From: a gamma proteobacterium HTCC5015 | GTDB lineage: Bacteria; Pseudomonadota; Gammaproteobacteria; HTCC5015 | DNA length: 64,000 nucleotides | Assembly (NCBI GenBank): GCA_000155715.1 | Contig: DS990605.1 | Coordinates: 21,408-85,407, forward strand | Direction: 5' to 3' | Part shown: positions 55,964 to 64,000 of the stretch, in pieces | How positions within the stretch are numbered: position 1 is the stretch's first letter | Layout of the letters: every line of letters begins with the position of its first letter | Notes under the pieces: model-generated | What the model was told of the DNA's origin: nothing | The model's input: only the letters and a program-made list of their open reading frames with translations | Database searches by the model: none | Made by a program: the position numbers and the translations under genes

Positions 55964-57038
55964 AGCAGTTCGCGCAAGCATAAAAGCTAGGGGGCTGTGG
56001 GTTGTCCTGGCTGGGCTGAGCCTGGCTCAGGCACATGCCGATCTGGAACCCATGAGCGACCAGGATCTGGCCGAAGTGAATGGTCAGGCCGGCCTGACCA
56101 TCAACGGCGACCTGGTGATGAAGGGCATGCCTGGTGATGGCACTGCTGAAGACCCTTCCGACCCGGTGCTGTGCCCTGAAGACAACTGTTTTGACATGAG
56201 TTTGAAAAACCCCGGCGATGACAAATTCCTGGTACTGGACGACGCCAGGATCGAGGCCAGCATCAGTAATCTGACGCTGGATGCTGACGGCGCCTACACC
56301 AGCACATTTGCCGGTGACGGTGTGACCGCCGCTGTGGTGATGGGCCTCCCGGACCGCTTGGAATTCCGCGACAGCCAGATCGGTGCCATCACTGTGGCCT
56401 GGAATGAAACCGCCAGCGAGACAGGCGATACGGCGCTGGCGCCTGCGTCCTACCAATTGCGGGTGGGTCAGAATGAGAACTTTGGTCAATTCCAAGCGGG
56501 AACAGCTCTCGGGTGTGGTTTTTTGGGACTTGGATCGTGCCCGCCAGAAGACTTGCCGGGATTCTGGACGACAGTTGTCAGTGCCCCAGGTCCGTCCAAT
56601 GGGATCACTAGCTTGGGGCTCTCCCAAGTGAGTGGCTTGAATGCCGCTTATACGCAAAATAATCCAACCCAAGGTACATGGACATGGGATACAGATGACC
56701 CGCCAGCTAACCCAGGTGACATTGATGATGACTACCCCCACACTGCGGCTGGCACCTTCTTTAATTCCATCATGAGCGTCACGAATCAGGGTACGGTGAC
56801 GGTGGATGTCAGTACCTCGGGCGGCGGGGATAATGACGCGCCCAACCCGTTCATTACCATCATTGACCGCAATACGGGCAATGTGGTGGCCTCTGCGGAT
56901 GGCGGAGATGACAATGATGAAACGCTCAGTACCACACTGGGCAACCCGGTTGCCCAAATTGGCAATCGGGATCTTCTGAGCATCAATTTGGACGGCGGCT
57001 TTAGCATGAATGGTAATGTCGTTTTGATACCTCAATAA
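55947..57038 (+). CDS. Exported protein with EVNGQ motif (third of three)
   Basis: A 363-residue exported protein with signal peptide (about 1-31, ending AHA), then DLEPMSDQDLAEVNGQAGLTI. Later parts contain CPEDNCFDMSLKNPGDDKFL, a Cys pair, and a C-terminal region rich in Asp and Gly (SGGGDNDAPN, ADGGDDNDETL). It overlaps the preceding gene by 17 bases, so all three are co-translated. A terminator follows 25 bases after the stop. Confidence 0.72.
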   Translation: MMWLTEAVRASIKARGLWVVLAGLSLAQAHADLEPMSDQDLAEVNGQAGLTINGDLVMKGMPGDGTAEDPSDPVLCPEDNCFDMSLKNPGDDKFLVLDDARIEASISNLTLDADGAYTSTFAGDGVTAAVVMGLPDRLEFRDSQIGAITVAWNETASETGDTALAPASYQLRVGQNENFGQFQAGTALGCGFLGLGSCPPEDLPGFWTTVVSAPGPSNGITSLGLSQVSGLNAAYTQNNPTQGTWTWDTDDPPANPGDIDDDYPHTAAGTFFNSIMSVTNQGTVTVDVSTSGGGDNDAPNPFITIIDRNTGNVVASADGGDDNDETLSTTLGNPVAQIGNRDLLSINLDGGFSMNGNVVLIPQ

Positions 57039-57063
57039 CCCATGAAGCGCGATGTCCCTGACT

Positions 57064-57095
57064 AAAAAGCGAAGCCTGACCGCTTCGCTTTTTTT
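57064..57095 (+). terminator. Rho-independent terminator of the three-gene exported-protein operon
   Basis: Arms AAAAAGCGAAGC and GCTTCGCTTTTT with a six-base loop, followed by further T residues. Confidence 0.9.
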
Positions 57096-57099
57096 ATAG

Positions 57100-57715
57100 C
57101 TTTCTCTCAAGTTAAATCATCTGTATTATTACCTGAGCACCACGGAAGGCGCATTCAGTCTATTAACTCTCGTTGGCTTACTGCTGTTGTGGAATCTCAG
57201 ACTCATGACTCGTAAGAAATAGGTAGAACGGGGATTACCCTCGACTGTCAGCCCAAGTGGCCAAGGGCATAAAGGCGGCCTTCTAAATAACTCTCGCCAT
57301 CGCGAGCGCAGCGATGCAATTCGATGGGCAGATTGCTTCGCCTGCGGTTCGCACTGTCGGCCCGGGCACCCTAAAGGGCATAAAGGCGCCTCCTACAGTA
57401 CATTTCCACTTTTGAAAGGGGCTCTGTGGGAGGGTCGCCTTTATGCCCCTGGGTGCTCGGCCCGAGTCATTTCCCCAAGCCCCAAATCTCTGAAATGCCC
57501 GTCATTTCTCTAGTCTCAGAAACACTCGTCATTCCCGCCTTCGCGGGAATGACGAGTTCTTCGGAGAATGGAGAAATTACAGAATGGCGAGTATTTCGGA
57601 AATTTGGGATTCAGAGGATACCCCCACCGTCACCCCGCGCCCTCATCGTCGCTCCCGCGCAGGCGGGAGCCCAGCGTCTTTTTAATGAAGTAGACGTAAA
57701 AAGAGGCCACAGCAC
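57100..57715. repeat. 600-base repeat mosaic
   Basis: About 130 bases of unique sequence are followed by GCCTTTATGCC-type elements at about 57245-57290, 57355-57395 and 57425-57470, the last two facing each other. Single arms of the paired-hairpin element occur at about 57528-57556 and 57646-57685. No gene is supported. Confidence 0.75.
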
Positions 57716-58891
57716 CTAACGCTTAACAGCCCGTGTGACGATAAATTTTTTATTTTGAGCGATGGTTTCAAAGCCGCCAAACAAACGTTTTAGCAGGCTG
57801 GGATAGCTGAGATGACGATTGAACACCAGCCATAGCTCACCACCTTGAGCCAACGCTTGGTGGGACTGCTGAATCATACCCCGAGCAATGTGTTCACTAA
57901 TGGTGTTGCCCTGATGGAAGGGCGGGTTGCAGAGAATGAGGTCGGGGAGTGTTGGTGTGGGTCGGCCTTCAGGCCGACATGTCGGCTTGAAAGCCGACCC
58001 ACGGCACGCTGGCAGTTGGTGATCGGCGATAAAACGGACGCTATCGCCGTCACCGATATTGATCTGATAATTCTTTTTGGCTGAGGCAACGGCCATGTAG
58101 GACTCATCGATAAAAGTCACTGCGGCGTGGGGTTGTTGTTTTTGTGCGGCGATGCCGAGTACACCACTGCCACAACCTAGATCGACGATACGCTGAGCAG
58201 CAGGCAAGTGGTGAAACTGTTCAAGAAAAAACCGCGCGCCAATATCCAGCTTGTCGTGGGCAAACACATTCACTTGATTACTCAACTGAATATCCCACTC
58301 ACTCACCTCACACAAGCGATCGGGCAAGGCCTCGATGTGTTGCCCGCCCTGCTCCGCGACACAATGAATTAAACGCGCCTTTTTCTCGGCCCTCGAGAGT
58401 TGGCAAGGGCCGAGAATTTGTTCCATAAGCGGCTTGGCACCGTGGGGCAGGTGTTTCACCATGCCCGCCGCAGTCACCTGAGCCTGCGCGGCCAACAGGG
58501 GCCTTAGCTGCCTTAACTGCTGCTCGAACAAGGCTAAGTTTTTGGGCACGCGAATCAAAACATCCGTGACGCCCTGCAGCGCGGGCACCTGTGTGCTAGG
58601 CACACACAGCACCGATTTTTCTGATAGCGCATTGAGCTTGAGATTGTATGCCGTTGCCGCGTGCGCCGTGGCACTATCGCCCCAACTCACAGGCTGCTGC
58701 CGCGCCAAATTGATCGCCAGCGCACCAAAGTTGTCATTCAGCAACAGCGGCGACACATCACCACGCCGCTGTGCCGCATGGTGCTGTAATAAATACTCAT
58801 CCGCCGCGTCCCAAGCCTGTAGCGTTTCGCGGCGCCGCAGAGGAAGGCGTTGTAACTCGAAATGACCGAAGGGCGTTTGCATGGCGGGCAT
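57716..58891 (-). CDS. rlmG: 23S rRNA (guanine-N2)-methyltransferase RlmG with in-frame repeat insertion
   Basis: A 391-residue methyltransferase resembling RlmG (m2G1835). An N-terminal non-catalytic MTase-like domain precedes the SAM-binding core IVDLGCGSGVLGIAA (about 236-250) and the catalytic LILCNPPFHQG (about 316-326). Between them, residues about 297-312 (RGSAFKPTCRPEGRPTP) are encoded by a palindromic element at 57957-58002 with GTGGGTCGGC and GCCGACCCAC ends. That element occurs elsewhere in this window outside genes. The frame is kept. Whether activity survives is unknown, but both flanking motifs are intact. Confidence 0.86.
   Translation of the reverse strand: MPAMQTPFGHFELQRLPLRRRETLQAWDAADEYLLQHHAAQRRGDVSPLLLNDNFGALAINLARQQPVSWGDSATAHAATAYNLKLNALSEKSVLCVPSTQVPALQGVTDVLIRVPKNLALFEQQLRQLRPLLAAQAQVTAAGMVKHLPHGAKPLMEQILGPCQLSRAEKKARLIHCVAEQGGQHIEALPDRLCEVSEWDIQLSNQVNVFAHDKLDIGARFFLEQFHHLPAAQRIVDLGCGSGVLGIAAQKQQPHAAVTFIDESYMAVASAKKNYQINIGDGDSVRFIADHQLPACRGSAFKPTCRPEGRPTPTLPDLILCNPPFHQGNTISEHIARGMIQQSHQALAQGGELWLVFNRHLSYPSLLKRLFGGFETIAQNKKFIVTRAVKR
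57957..58002. repeat. Palindromic repeat element inserted inside rlmG
   Basis: A 46-base element with 10-base inverted ends GTGGGTCGGC/GCCGACCCAC and two internal small hairpins (GTCGGCC..GGCCGAC and GTCGGCT..AGCCGAC). Related elements lie at about 43665-43680, 48030-48075 and 48140-48190, and share the adjoining ACCCACGGCAC bases. Confidence 0.8.
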
Positions 58892-59402
58892 TTTAGCCTA
58901 CGACAGCCCAGCTTGCGCGGGAGTGATGGTGAGGGCATCGTCATTGCGAGGAGGCGCCGCCGACGCGGCAATCTGTTGCTGTATTCGATGAGCCGATTGC
59001 GTCAAAGTGTTTGCAATCATTCCAAACCTCTTATCGTCATTCCAGACTTGATCTGGAATCTCCAAAACGGAGCCTTGATAGGGAGATCCTGAATCAAGTT
59101 CAGGATGACGTTAGTGAGAAGTGGTGCGTAGGGTGGATTAGCGCAGCGTAATCCATCATTTCTTGTGAGGTAGGTGGTGGATTACGCCTGATGGCTAACC
59201 CACTCCACCGTCGCTCCCGTCCACACCCCGTCGCTCCCGTCCACACCCCGTCGCTCCCGCGTAGGCGGGAGCCCAGTGGCTTTACTGCTCCACTCACTCA
59301 AAGACGCTGGATTCCCGCCTGCGCGGGAATGACGGGGGCGGTCATGAAGATTCCAAAACCAAGCGAGACACTGTATAGCTCAGCCTGATAAAATCTCGCG
59401 CC
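58892..59402. repeat. 500-base repeat mosaic upstream of the helicase gene
   Basis: It holds a GCAATCT-type element (about 58940-59000), a TCCAGACTTGATCTGGA hairpin with an ATCCTGAATCAAGTTCAGGAT hairpin (59038-59108), and a GTAGGGTGGATTAGCGCAGCG element (about 59128-59160). A paired-hairpin element whose first unit is triplicated (CCGTCGCTCCCG three times, 59208-59262) follows. The last 60 bases contain the gene's promoter region. Confidence 0.78.
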
Positions 59403-61580
59403 ATGGATGTGTCTTACCTACTCGATGGCCTTAACGACGCCCAGCGCGAAGCCGTTTGCGCGCCACCCGCCAATCTGCTCGTACTCGCGGGAGCGGGCAG
59501 CGGCAAAACTCGTGTGCTGGTGCACCGTATGGCGTGGCTGATTGAGGTAGAAAAAGTCTCACCCTACGGCTTGATGGCTGTGACCTTCACCAACAAGGCG
59601 GCGGCAGAAATGCGACAGCGCTGCGAGGCATTGCTAGGCATGCCCACTGGCGGCATGTGGGTCGGCACTTTCCACGGCATTTCACACCGTTTGCTGCGCC
59701 AGCACTGGCAAGAGGCGGGACTGCCCGAGGGCTTTCAGATTCTCGACAGCCAAGATCAACTGCGCTTAGTCAAACGCGTGGTTCGCAGTTTGGAGCTCGA
59801 CGAAAGCCGCTGGCCGCCCAAGCAGGCCATGTGGTTTATCAACGCCCGCAAAGACGAGGGCAAGCGCCCCCAACACATCCCCGACGATGGCGACCCCATC
59901 ACAGGCCAGTTAGTACAAATCTACTCCGCCTATGAAGCGCAGTGCCAGCGCCTCGGCGTGGTCGATTTTGCCGAACTGCTGCTGCGGGCGCTGGAGCTGA
60001 TTCGCGACAACGATGAGCTACGCGATCACTACCAGCGTCGCTTTCGCCACCTAATGGTGGATGAGTTCCAAGACACCAACACCATTCAATACGCCCTGCT
60101 GCGCCTGCTAGCGGGCAGTACGGGGCGCGTATTTGCTGTAGGTGACGACGATCAGTCCATCTACGGTTGGCGCGGTGCGCGCATCGAAAACATTCAAGAT
60201 TTCCGCCAGCATTTTGCCGACACTCAATTGATTAAGCTGGAACAGAATTACCGCTCAACGGGGCACATCCTCAATGCCGCCAACGCGTTAATCGACCACA
60301 ACGAGGGTCGCCTCGGCAAACAACTGTGGACCGACAGTGGCGAGGGCGATCCCATCGACCTCTACTCAGCGTTTAACGAAATTGACGAAGCGCGCTATGT
60401 CGGCGACCGCATTCAACAGTGGCTGGAAAACGGCGGCGCCCGCGAAGAGTGCGCCATTTTGTATCGCTCGAACGCACAGTCCCGCGTGTTTGAAGAAGAG
60501 ATGATGCAACGAGGCATGCCCTATCGCGTCTACGGTGGCTTGCGGTTTTTCGAGCGCGCCGAAATCAAAGACGCCCTCGCCTATTTGCGCCTGTGCAGCC
60601 ATCGCAATGACGACGCCTCACTGGAGCGCGTTATCAACACGCCGACGCGAGGCATTGGCGAGCGCACTGTCGCCCATATTCGCGACCACGCCCAAGCCTC
60701 GCGCTGCTCCATGTGGCAGGCGGCAAAAGTGCTGGCTGAAAATGGGCTCAACGCGCGCGCCGCTGGCGCCGTCAATCGTTTCATCGAGCTTATTGACGAA
60801 ATGGCCGCCGCCTCCACCGATTTGGAGCTGCACGAAAAAATCGAGCATGTGATTCACCACTCGGGGCTCATCGAACACTGCGCCAAGGACAAGAGCGAGC
60901 GCGGCGAGACTCGGCAGGAAAACTTGCAAGAGCTGATCTCCGCAGGGCGAAGCTTTCGCATGGACGAGCGCGAGGAGTACCAAGACATGGCACCTCTCGA
61001 CGCCTTCCTAAGCCACGCCGTACTAGAATCTGGCGAGGCACAGGGCGAGGCCTGGGAGGACTGCGTGCAACTGATGACACTGCACAGCGCCAAGGGCTTA
61101 GAGTTTCCTCTGGTGTTTTTAGCAGGGCTGGAGGAGGGCTTATTCCCCCACGAGATGTCACTGCAGGAAGAGGGGCGACTCGAGGAAGAGCGCCGCTTGG
61201 CCTATGTGGGCATCACCCGCGCGCGCCAGCAACTTGTGATGTCCTACGCGGAATCGCGTCGCCTATACGGCCGCGAGCAATTTGGATTGCCCTCGCGCTT
61301 TATCGGTGAGATCCCCGATCAGCACATTAACGATGTGCGCCCCCGCGCCAAAATGGCCAATCCCGGCGGCGGACTCTTCGATAGCGCCCCCAGCCAGACT
61401 GCCCCAGGCACAGACATGAGCGGCCTCTACATTGGCCAACCCGTTGAACACGCCGTATTCGGCGAGGGCGTTGTCGTCGCCTGCGAGGGCCAAGGCAGCC
61501 ACGCCCGCGTACAGGTGAACTTTGCCGACGAAGGCGCCAAGTGGCTGGTTCTCGCCTACGCCAATTTGCAGGCGCTTTAG
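59403..61580 (+). CDS. uvrD: DNA helicase II (UvrD/Rep family)
   Basis: A 725-residue superfamily 1A 3'-5' helicase acting in mismatch and nucleotide excision repair. Walker A LAGAGSGKTRVL (about 28-39), motif II VDEFQDTN (Walker B), motif III GDDDQSIYGWRGA, motif IV LEQNYRST and motif V LMTLHSAKGLEFPLVF are all intact. The C-terminal Tudor-like domain has VEHAVFGEGVVVACEG. The full-length C-terminal extension favours UvrD over Rep. The start MDVSYLLDGLNDAQREAV is typical. Confidence 0.95.
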   Translation: MDVSYLLDGLNDAQREAVCAPPANLLVLAGAGSGKTRVLVHRMAWLIEVEKVSPYGLMAVTFTNKAAAEMRQRCEALLGMPTGGMWVGTFHGISHRLLRQHWQEAGLPEGFQILDSQDQLRLVKRVVRSLELDESRWPPKQAMWFINARKDEGKRPQHIPDDGDPITGQLVQIYSAYEAQCQRLGVVDFAELLLRALELIRDNDELRDHYQRRFRHLMVDEFQDTNTIQYALLRLLAGSTGRVFAVGDDDQSIYGWRGARIENIQDFRQHFADTQLIKLEQNYRSTGHILNAANALIDHNEGRLGKQLWTDSGEGDPIDLYSAFNEIDEARYVGDRIQQWLENGGAREECAILYRSNAQSRVFEEEMMQRGMPYRVYGGLRFFERAEIKDALAYLRLCSHRNDDASLERVINTPTRGIGERTVAHIRDHAQASRCSMWQAAKVLAENGLNARAAGAVNRFIELIDEMAAASTDLELHEKIEHVIHHSGLIEHCAKDKSERGETRQENLQELISAGRSFRMDEREEYQDMAPLDAFLSHAVLESGEAQGEAWEDCVQLMTLHSAKGLEFPLVFLAGLEEGLFPHEMSLQEEGRLEEERRLAYVGITRARQQLVMSYAESRRLYGREQFGLPSRFIGEIPDQHINDVRPRAKMANPGGGLFDSAPSQTAPGTDMSGLYIGQPVEHAVFGEGVVVACEGQGSHARVQVNFADEGAKWLVLAYANLQAL

Positions 61581-62322
61581 ATACGGATTTGTGCCCTTGT
61601 GGGTACTCCAGTCCAACAACTCCGCCACCATCGTCGTCGCTCTCGCCCCCACCGTCGCTCCCGCGCAGGCGGGAGCCCAGCGTCTTTTTTAATACGACTG
61701 TCGGCCCGAGGGCGAGCCTCCTACAATACATTTCCACTTTTGAAAGGGGGGTCTGTGGGAGGGCGCCATTATGCCCTTGGGGTGGCTCGGCCCGACAGTG
61801 CGTCGTGATTACAAACACAGCGACGCAATCGGCTCATCGAACCCACACACAGATTGCCGCGTCGGCTGCGCCTCCTCGCAACGACGATATTCTTCTCGTC
61901 ACTTCGGCCCCCTAAGCCGTCACTCCAAAACCCCCGCTGTCATTCCAAAGCCCCCACCGTCATTCCAAACTTGATTTGGAATCTCCAAAACGGAGCCTTG
62001 ATAGGGAGATCCTGAAGATTCCGCTCCTGCTCACGCTCCTTACCTACATCCCTGTAGGCAAATCAAGTTCAGAGTGACGGCGGTGGGTCTCAGGATGACA
62101 TCGACGGCGCGTGGCTGAGAGATCCTGAAGCTTCCGCTCCTGCTTACGCCCCTTACCGACATCCTTGTCGGCAAATCAGGTTCCAGGTGACGGCAGTAAG
62201 AAGCGGCGCGTAGGGTGGATTAGCGCAGCGTAACCCACCCTACGTTCACCGACCCGAGCACCCAAGGGCATAAAGGCTAGCCTCCTAAAAATCGGTGCTG
62301 AACCCAAACAGCATCACTCAAT
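61581..62322. repeat. 740-base repeat mosaic
   Basis: It contains a paired-hairpin arm (61651-61690), a GCCTTTATGCC-like element (about 61745-61798), and a GCAATCT-type element (about 61800-61885). A long CATTCCAAAC/TTTGGAAT and CCTGAAG..CAAGTTCAG array (61955-62105, second copy to 62195) follows. Then come a GTAGGGTGGATTAGCGCAGCG element (62211-62245) and a reversed GCCTTTATGCC element (62255-62285). Confidence 0.78.
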
Positions 62323-63378
62323 CTAGTGACACGCAGCCTGAGCGGGGCGGCATTTGCGCCAGAAACTGCGCGCCATCAGCAACGCCAATACGGCCGAGGC
62401 AATCCACACCAACGGACTGGGTACAAGCTGGTGTGCATGGCCTGACTGCTCAATAAAATCGATGGAGAAATAATCGGCCGCCCAGTTGGTGATATAGCCA
62501 AAGATAAAGGCCACAATTACAACGCCGCTGAGATAAGCCGCAAGAGCGCGGCGTCCGAGCTCGCGCCAAACCACGCCCAACGTGGCCATATTGGTGGCGG
62601 GGCCCGCCAGCATAAACACCAAAACCGTCCCGGGCGAAACACCCGACAGCAACAAACCCGCCGCAATCGGCGTGGAGGCAGTGGCACAGATATACATGGG
62701 CACGCCAATCACGGCCATGACGACAAACGCCAACACGCCATCGCCCCAGCGTGTCAGAAACGTCTCAGGAACAAACACTTGGATTAAAGCCGCCATGCCG
62801 AGACCGATAAAGAGCCACAGGGCGATGTCGTCGATGAGATCGTTAAAGGTAAAGTGCAGCCCCGATTTAACGCGCTGAATCAATGACGACGCTGGCGCCT
62901 CCGGTGCTTTTTTCTGCGAACAGCAACTGCTCTCCGCCTCGGGCTCTTTTTCGGGCACTGTTTTTTCGCCCTCATCATTTCCCACGAGTAAGCCCGCTGT
63001 GATGGCGCTAAACACCGCCGCTATCGGCCGCACAATTGCCATAAACGGGCCCAACAGCGCATAGGAAATAGAAATGGAATCCACGCCCGTCTCCGGCGTC
63101 GAAATTAAAAACGACACAGTTGAGTTTTTACTGGCGCCACTGCGGCGCAAGCCCACCGCGGCGGGAATCACACCGCAAGAGCACAGAGGCAACGGCGCAC
63201 CCAGCAGCGCCGCTTTAATGGTGCTCATAACACCGTGCTCACCGAGGTGCTTTGCGAGCAATTGAGCCGGTACAAACGCCTTCATAAACCCCGCCACTAA
63301 CAAACCCAAGATAAGCCAAGGAGCAGACTCCAAGAACAGCTCGGTAAAAGCTTGGGCAATTTCAATGAAAACGTTCAT
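62323..63378 (-). CDS. SO_0444/ArsP-type heavy-metal efflux permease
   Basis: A 351-residue DUF318 permease with about eight to ten transmembrane helices. The conserved LPLCSCGVIPAAVGLRRSGA (about 59-78) and CATASTPIAAGLLLSGVSPG (about 230-249) segments mark the family. A cytosolic loop in the middle contains SSCCSQKK, a potential metal site, and the C-terminus ends CRPAQAACH. Members are annotated as Cu/Zn or arsenical efflux transporters. Coupling to a ZntR/CadR-like regulator favours a divalent metal. Confidence 0.85.
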   Translation of the reverse strand: MNVFIEIAQAFTELFLESAPWLILGLLVAGFMKAFVPAQLLAKHLGEHGVMSTIKAALLGAPLPLCSCGVIPAAVGLRRSGASKNSTVSFLISTPETGVDSISISYALLGPFMAIVRPIAAVFSAITAGLLVGNDEGEKTVPEKEPEAESSCCSQKKAPEAPASSLIQRVKSGLHFTFNDLIDDIALWLFIGLGMAALIQVFVPETFLTRWGDGVLAFVVMAVIGVPMYICATASTPIAAGLLLSGVSPGTVLVFMLAGPATNMATLGVVWRELGRRALAAYLSGVVIVAFIFGYITNWAADYFSIDFIEQSGHAHQLVPSPLVWIASAVLALLMARSFWRKCRPAQAACH

Positions 63379-63800
63379 GCGTGATTACCTCTCTCGGCGA
63401 GTGTATCTAAAATCGTACAGTGGATGGCGGACTCTTCGCCGCCGCAGCAGGCGTCACTCAAACCCTTCAAGGATTGCTTCATTTTTCGAAGATCAAGGAT
63501 TTTTGATTCAATTTCTTGAATTTTGTCGTCAACAACCTGCTTCACATCATGGCATGTTTGGGCGTCCCTCGTGACCTCTAAATCCAGTAATTGAGCGATT
63601 TCCGCCAAGCTAAATCCCACGGCTTTGGCATGCATAATGAAATGGCCGCGCTGCACATCCTGCGCGCTGTACAGACGGTAGCCCGCCTCACTTCTAAGAC
63701 TGGGCACGAGTAGGCCCTCGCGCTCGTAAAAACGCAGGGTATCAACACTGACACCGAGTGCTTTGGCGACGTGACCAATTTTGTTGGATGTTGTGTTCAT
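63375..63800 (-). CDS. MerR-family heavy-metal-responsive regulator
   Basis: A 141-residue MerR-type activator. A winged helix-turn-helix (KIGHVAKALGVSVDTLRFYEREGLL) precedes the long dimerisation helix and a metal loop ACCGGEESAIHCTI. Spacing of the Cys pair to the last Cys matches ZntR (CCGTAHSSVYC), but the ZntR His is Glu here. A further Cys (AQTCHDVK) matches the ZntR dimer-partner ligand. Zn, Cd or Pb sensing is likely. Its stop overlaps the permease start (ATGA). Confidence 0.9.
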   Translation of the reverse strand: MNTTSNKIGHVAKALGVSVDTLRFYEREGLLVPSLRSEAGYRLYSAQDVQRGHFIMHAKAVGFSLAEIAQLLDLEVTRDAQTCHDVKQVVDDKIQEIESKILDLRKMKQSLKGLSDACCGGEESAIHCTILDTLAERGNHA

Positions 63801-63807
63801 ACTGAGA

Positions 63808-63838
63808 GTATAAACCCTTGAGCTACATCAAGGGTCAA
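63808..63838 (-). promoter_or_regulatory. MerR-type promoter/operator of the metal permease operon
   Basis: On the minus strand, TTGACC (-35, 63833-63838) and TTATAC (-10, 63808-63813) are separated by 19 bases. The spacer holds a perfect 8-base dyad ACCCTTGA/TCAAGGGT (63814-63835). Over-long spacers with a central dyad are the hallmark of MerR-activated promoters. It drives the regulator and permease together. Confidence 0.82.
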
Positions 63839-63840
63839 GA

Positions 63841-64000
63841 ATGTTGTTGCAGGCTGAGCCAAAAACACAGAGACGCCGAGTCTTTCAATTCACAAGCGTT
63901 TTGGAACAGCCGCCTAAGACTCTCATTATTGAAGTTCGGTTTTGAAGATTCCAGATCAAGTCTGGAATGACGGCGCGGGGAGGGCAACGACCATAAAATG
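63841..64000. repeat. Window end with one palindromic repeat
   Basis: No gene is seen. A TCCAGATCAAGTCTGGA hairpin of the common dispersed family lies at about 63949-63968. Confidence 0.6.

Overview
The window is chromosomal DNA from a gammaproteobacterium, probably a marine, Pseudomonadales/Cellvibrionales-like lineage. This is inferred from an rnfABCDGE operon, an amgK-murU peptidoglycan-recycling pair, and the order mrdA-rodA-mltB-rlpA-dacA-dat-ybeD-lipB-lipA, which is typical of that class. Coding density is high and the DNA is moderately GC-rich. No rRNA, tRNA, CRISPR array, transposase or phage gene was recognised.

Layout. 0-3 kb: an alpha/beta hydrolase (its 5' end may lie outside the window) and a membrane diguanylate cyclase. 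3.2-9.2 kb: the complete Rnf electron-transport operon. 9.4-13.7 kb: a five-gene operon for a modified copper-binding peptide of the HvfA/bufferin type. It encodes a precursor with eight EGKCG motifs, a DUF692 multi-iron modifying enzyme, a membrane-anchored glutamate-synthase-like flavo-iron-sulfur protein, a DoxX-like membrane protein and a DUF2063 partner. 13.8-20.2 kb: tesB, a HAD hydrolase, mazG, a YfaZ-like porin, amgK-murU, a structured intergenic element and a DUF4442 hotdog protein. 20.3-32.5 kb: a GGDEF-EAL protein, then the lipoate and cell-wall elongation cluster on the minus strand, then ppa. 32.8-47.2 kb: adk, a nuclease, malic enzyme, a 5'-3' exonuclease, a solute-binding protein, a Na+ symporter, a hotdog thioesterase, DUF2804, a fatty acid desaturase next to an AraC regulator, twin lipoproteins and an RluE-type synthase. 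48.2-50.1 kb: a hipBA toxin-antitoxin module between long direct repeats. 51.2-57.1 kb: a divergent secreted-protein locus, with a lipoprotein and a frameshifted ASPIC/UnbV protein on one side and three related exported proteins sharing an EV(N/S)GQ motif on the other. 57.7-64 kb: rlmG, a UvrD-type helicase, and a MerR-controlled heavy-metal permease operon.

From 14.6 kb, and densely from 33 kb on, nearly every gap between operons is filled with mosaics of short palindromic repeats in several families. These repeats have entered coding sequence at least twice. One lies in frame inside the rlmG methyltransferase domain, and another replaces the end of the 5'-3' exonuclease. None was seen in the rnf/hvf block (3-14.6 kb) or the cell-wall cluster.

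The most interesting system is the 9.4-13.7 kb operon. HvfA-type peptides are known to have EGKCG cysteines converted into copper-binding groups by a DUF692/DUF2063 pair. A glutamate-synthase-like redox enzyme encoded inside the same tight operon, directly after an Rnf electron pump, suggests an additional redox or tailoring step that I do not recognise from described systems.
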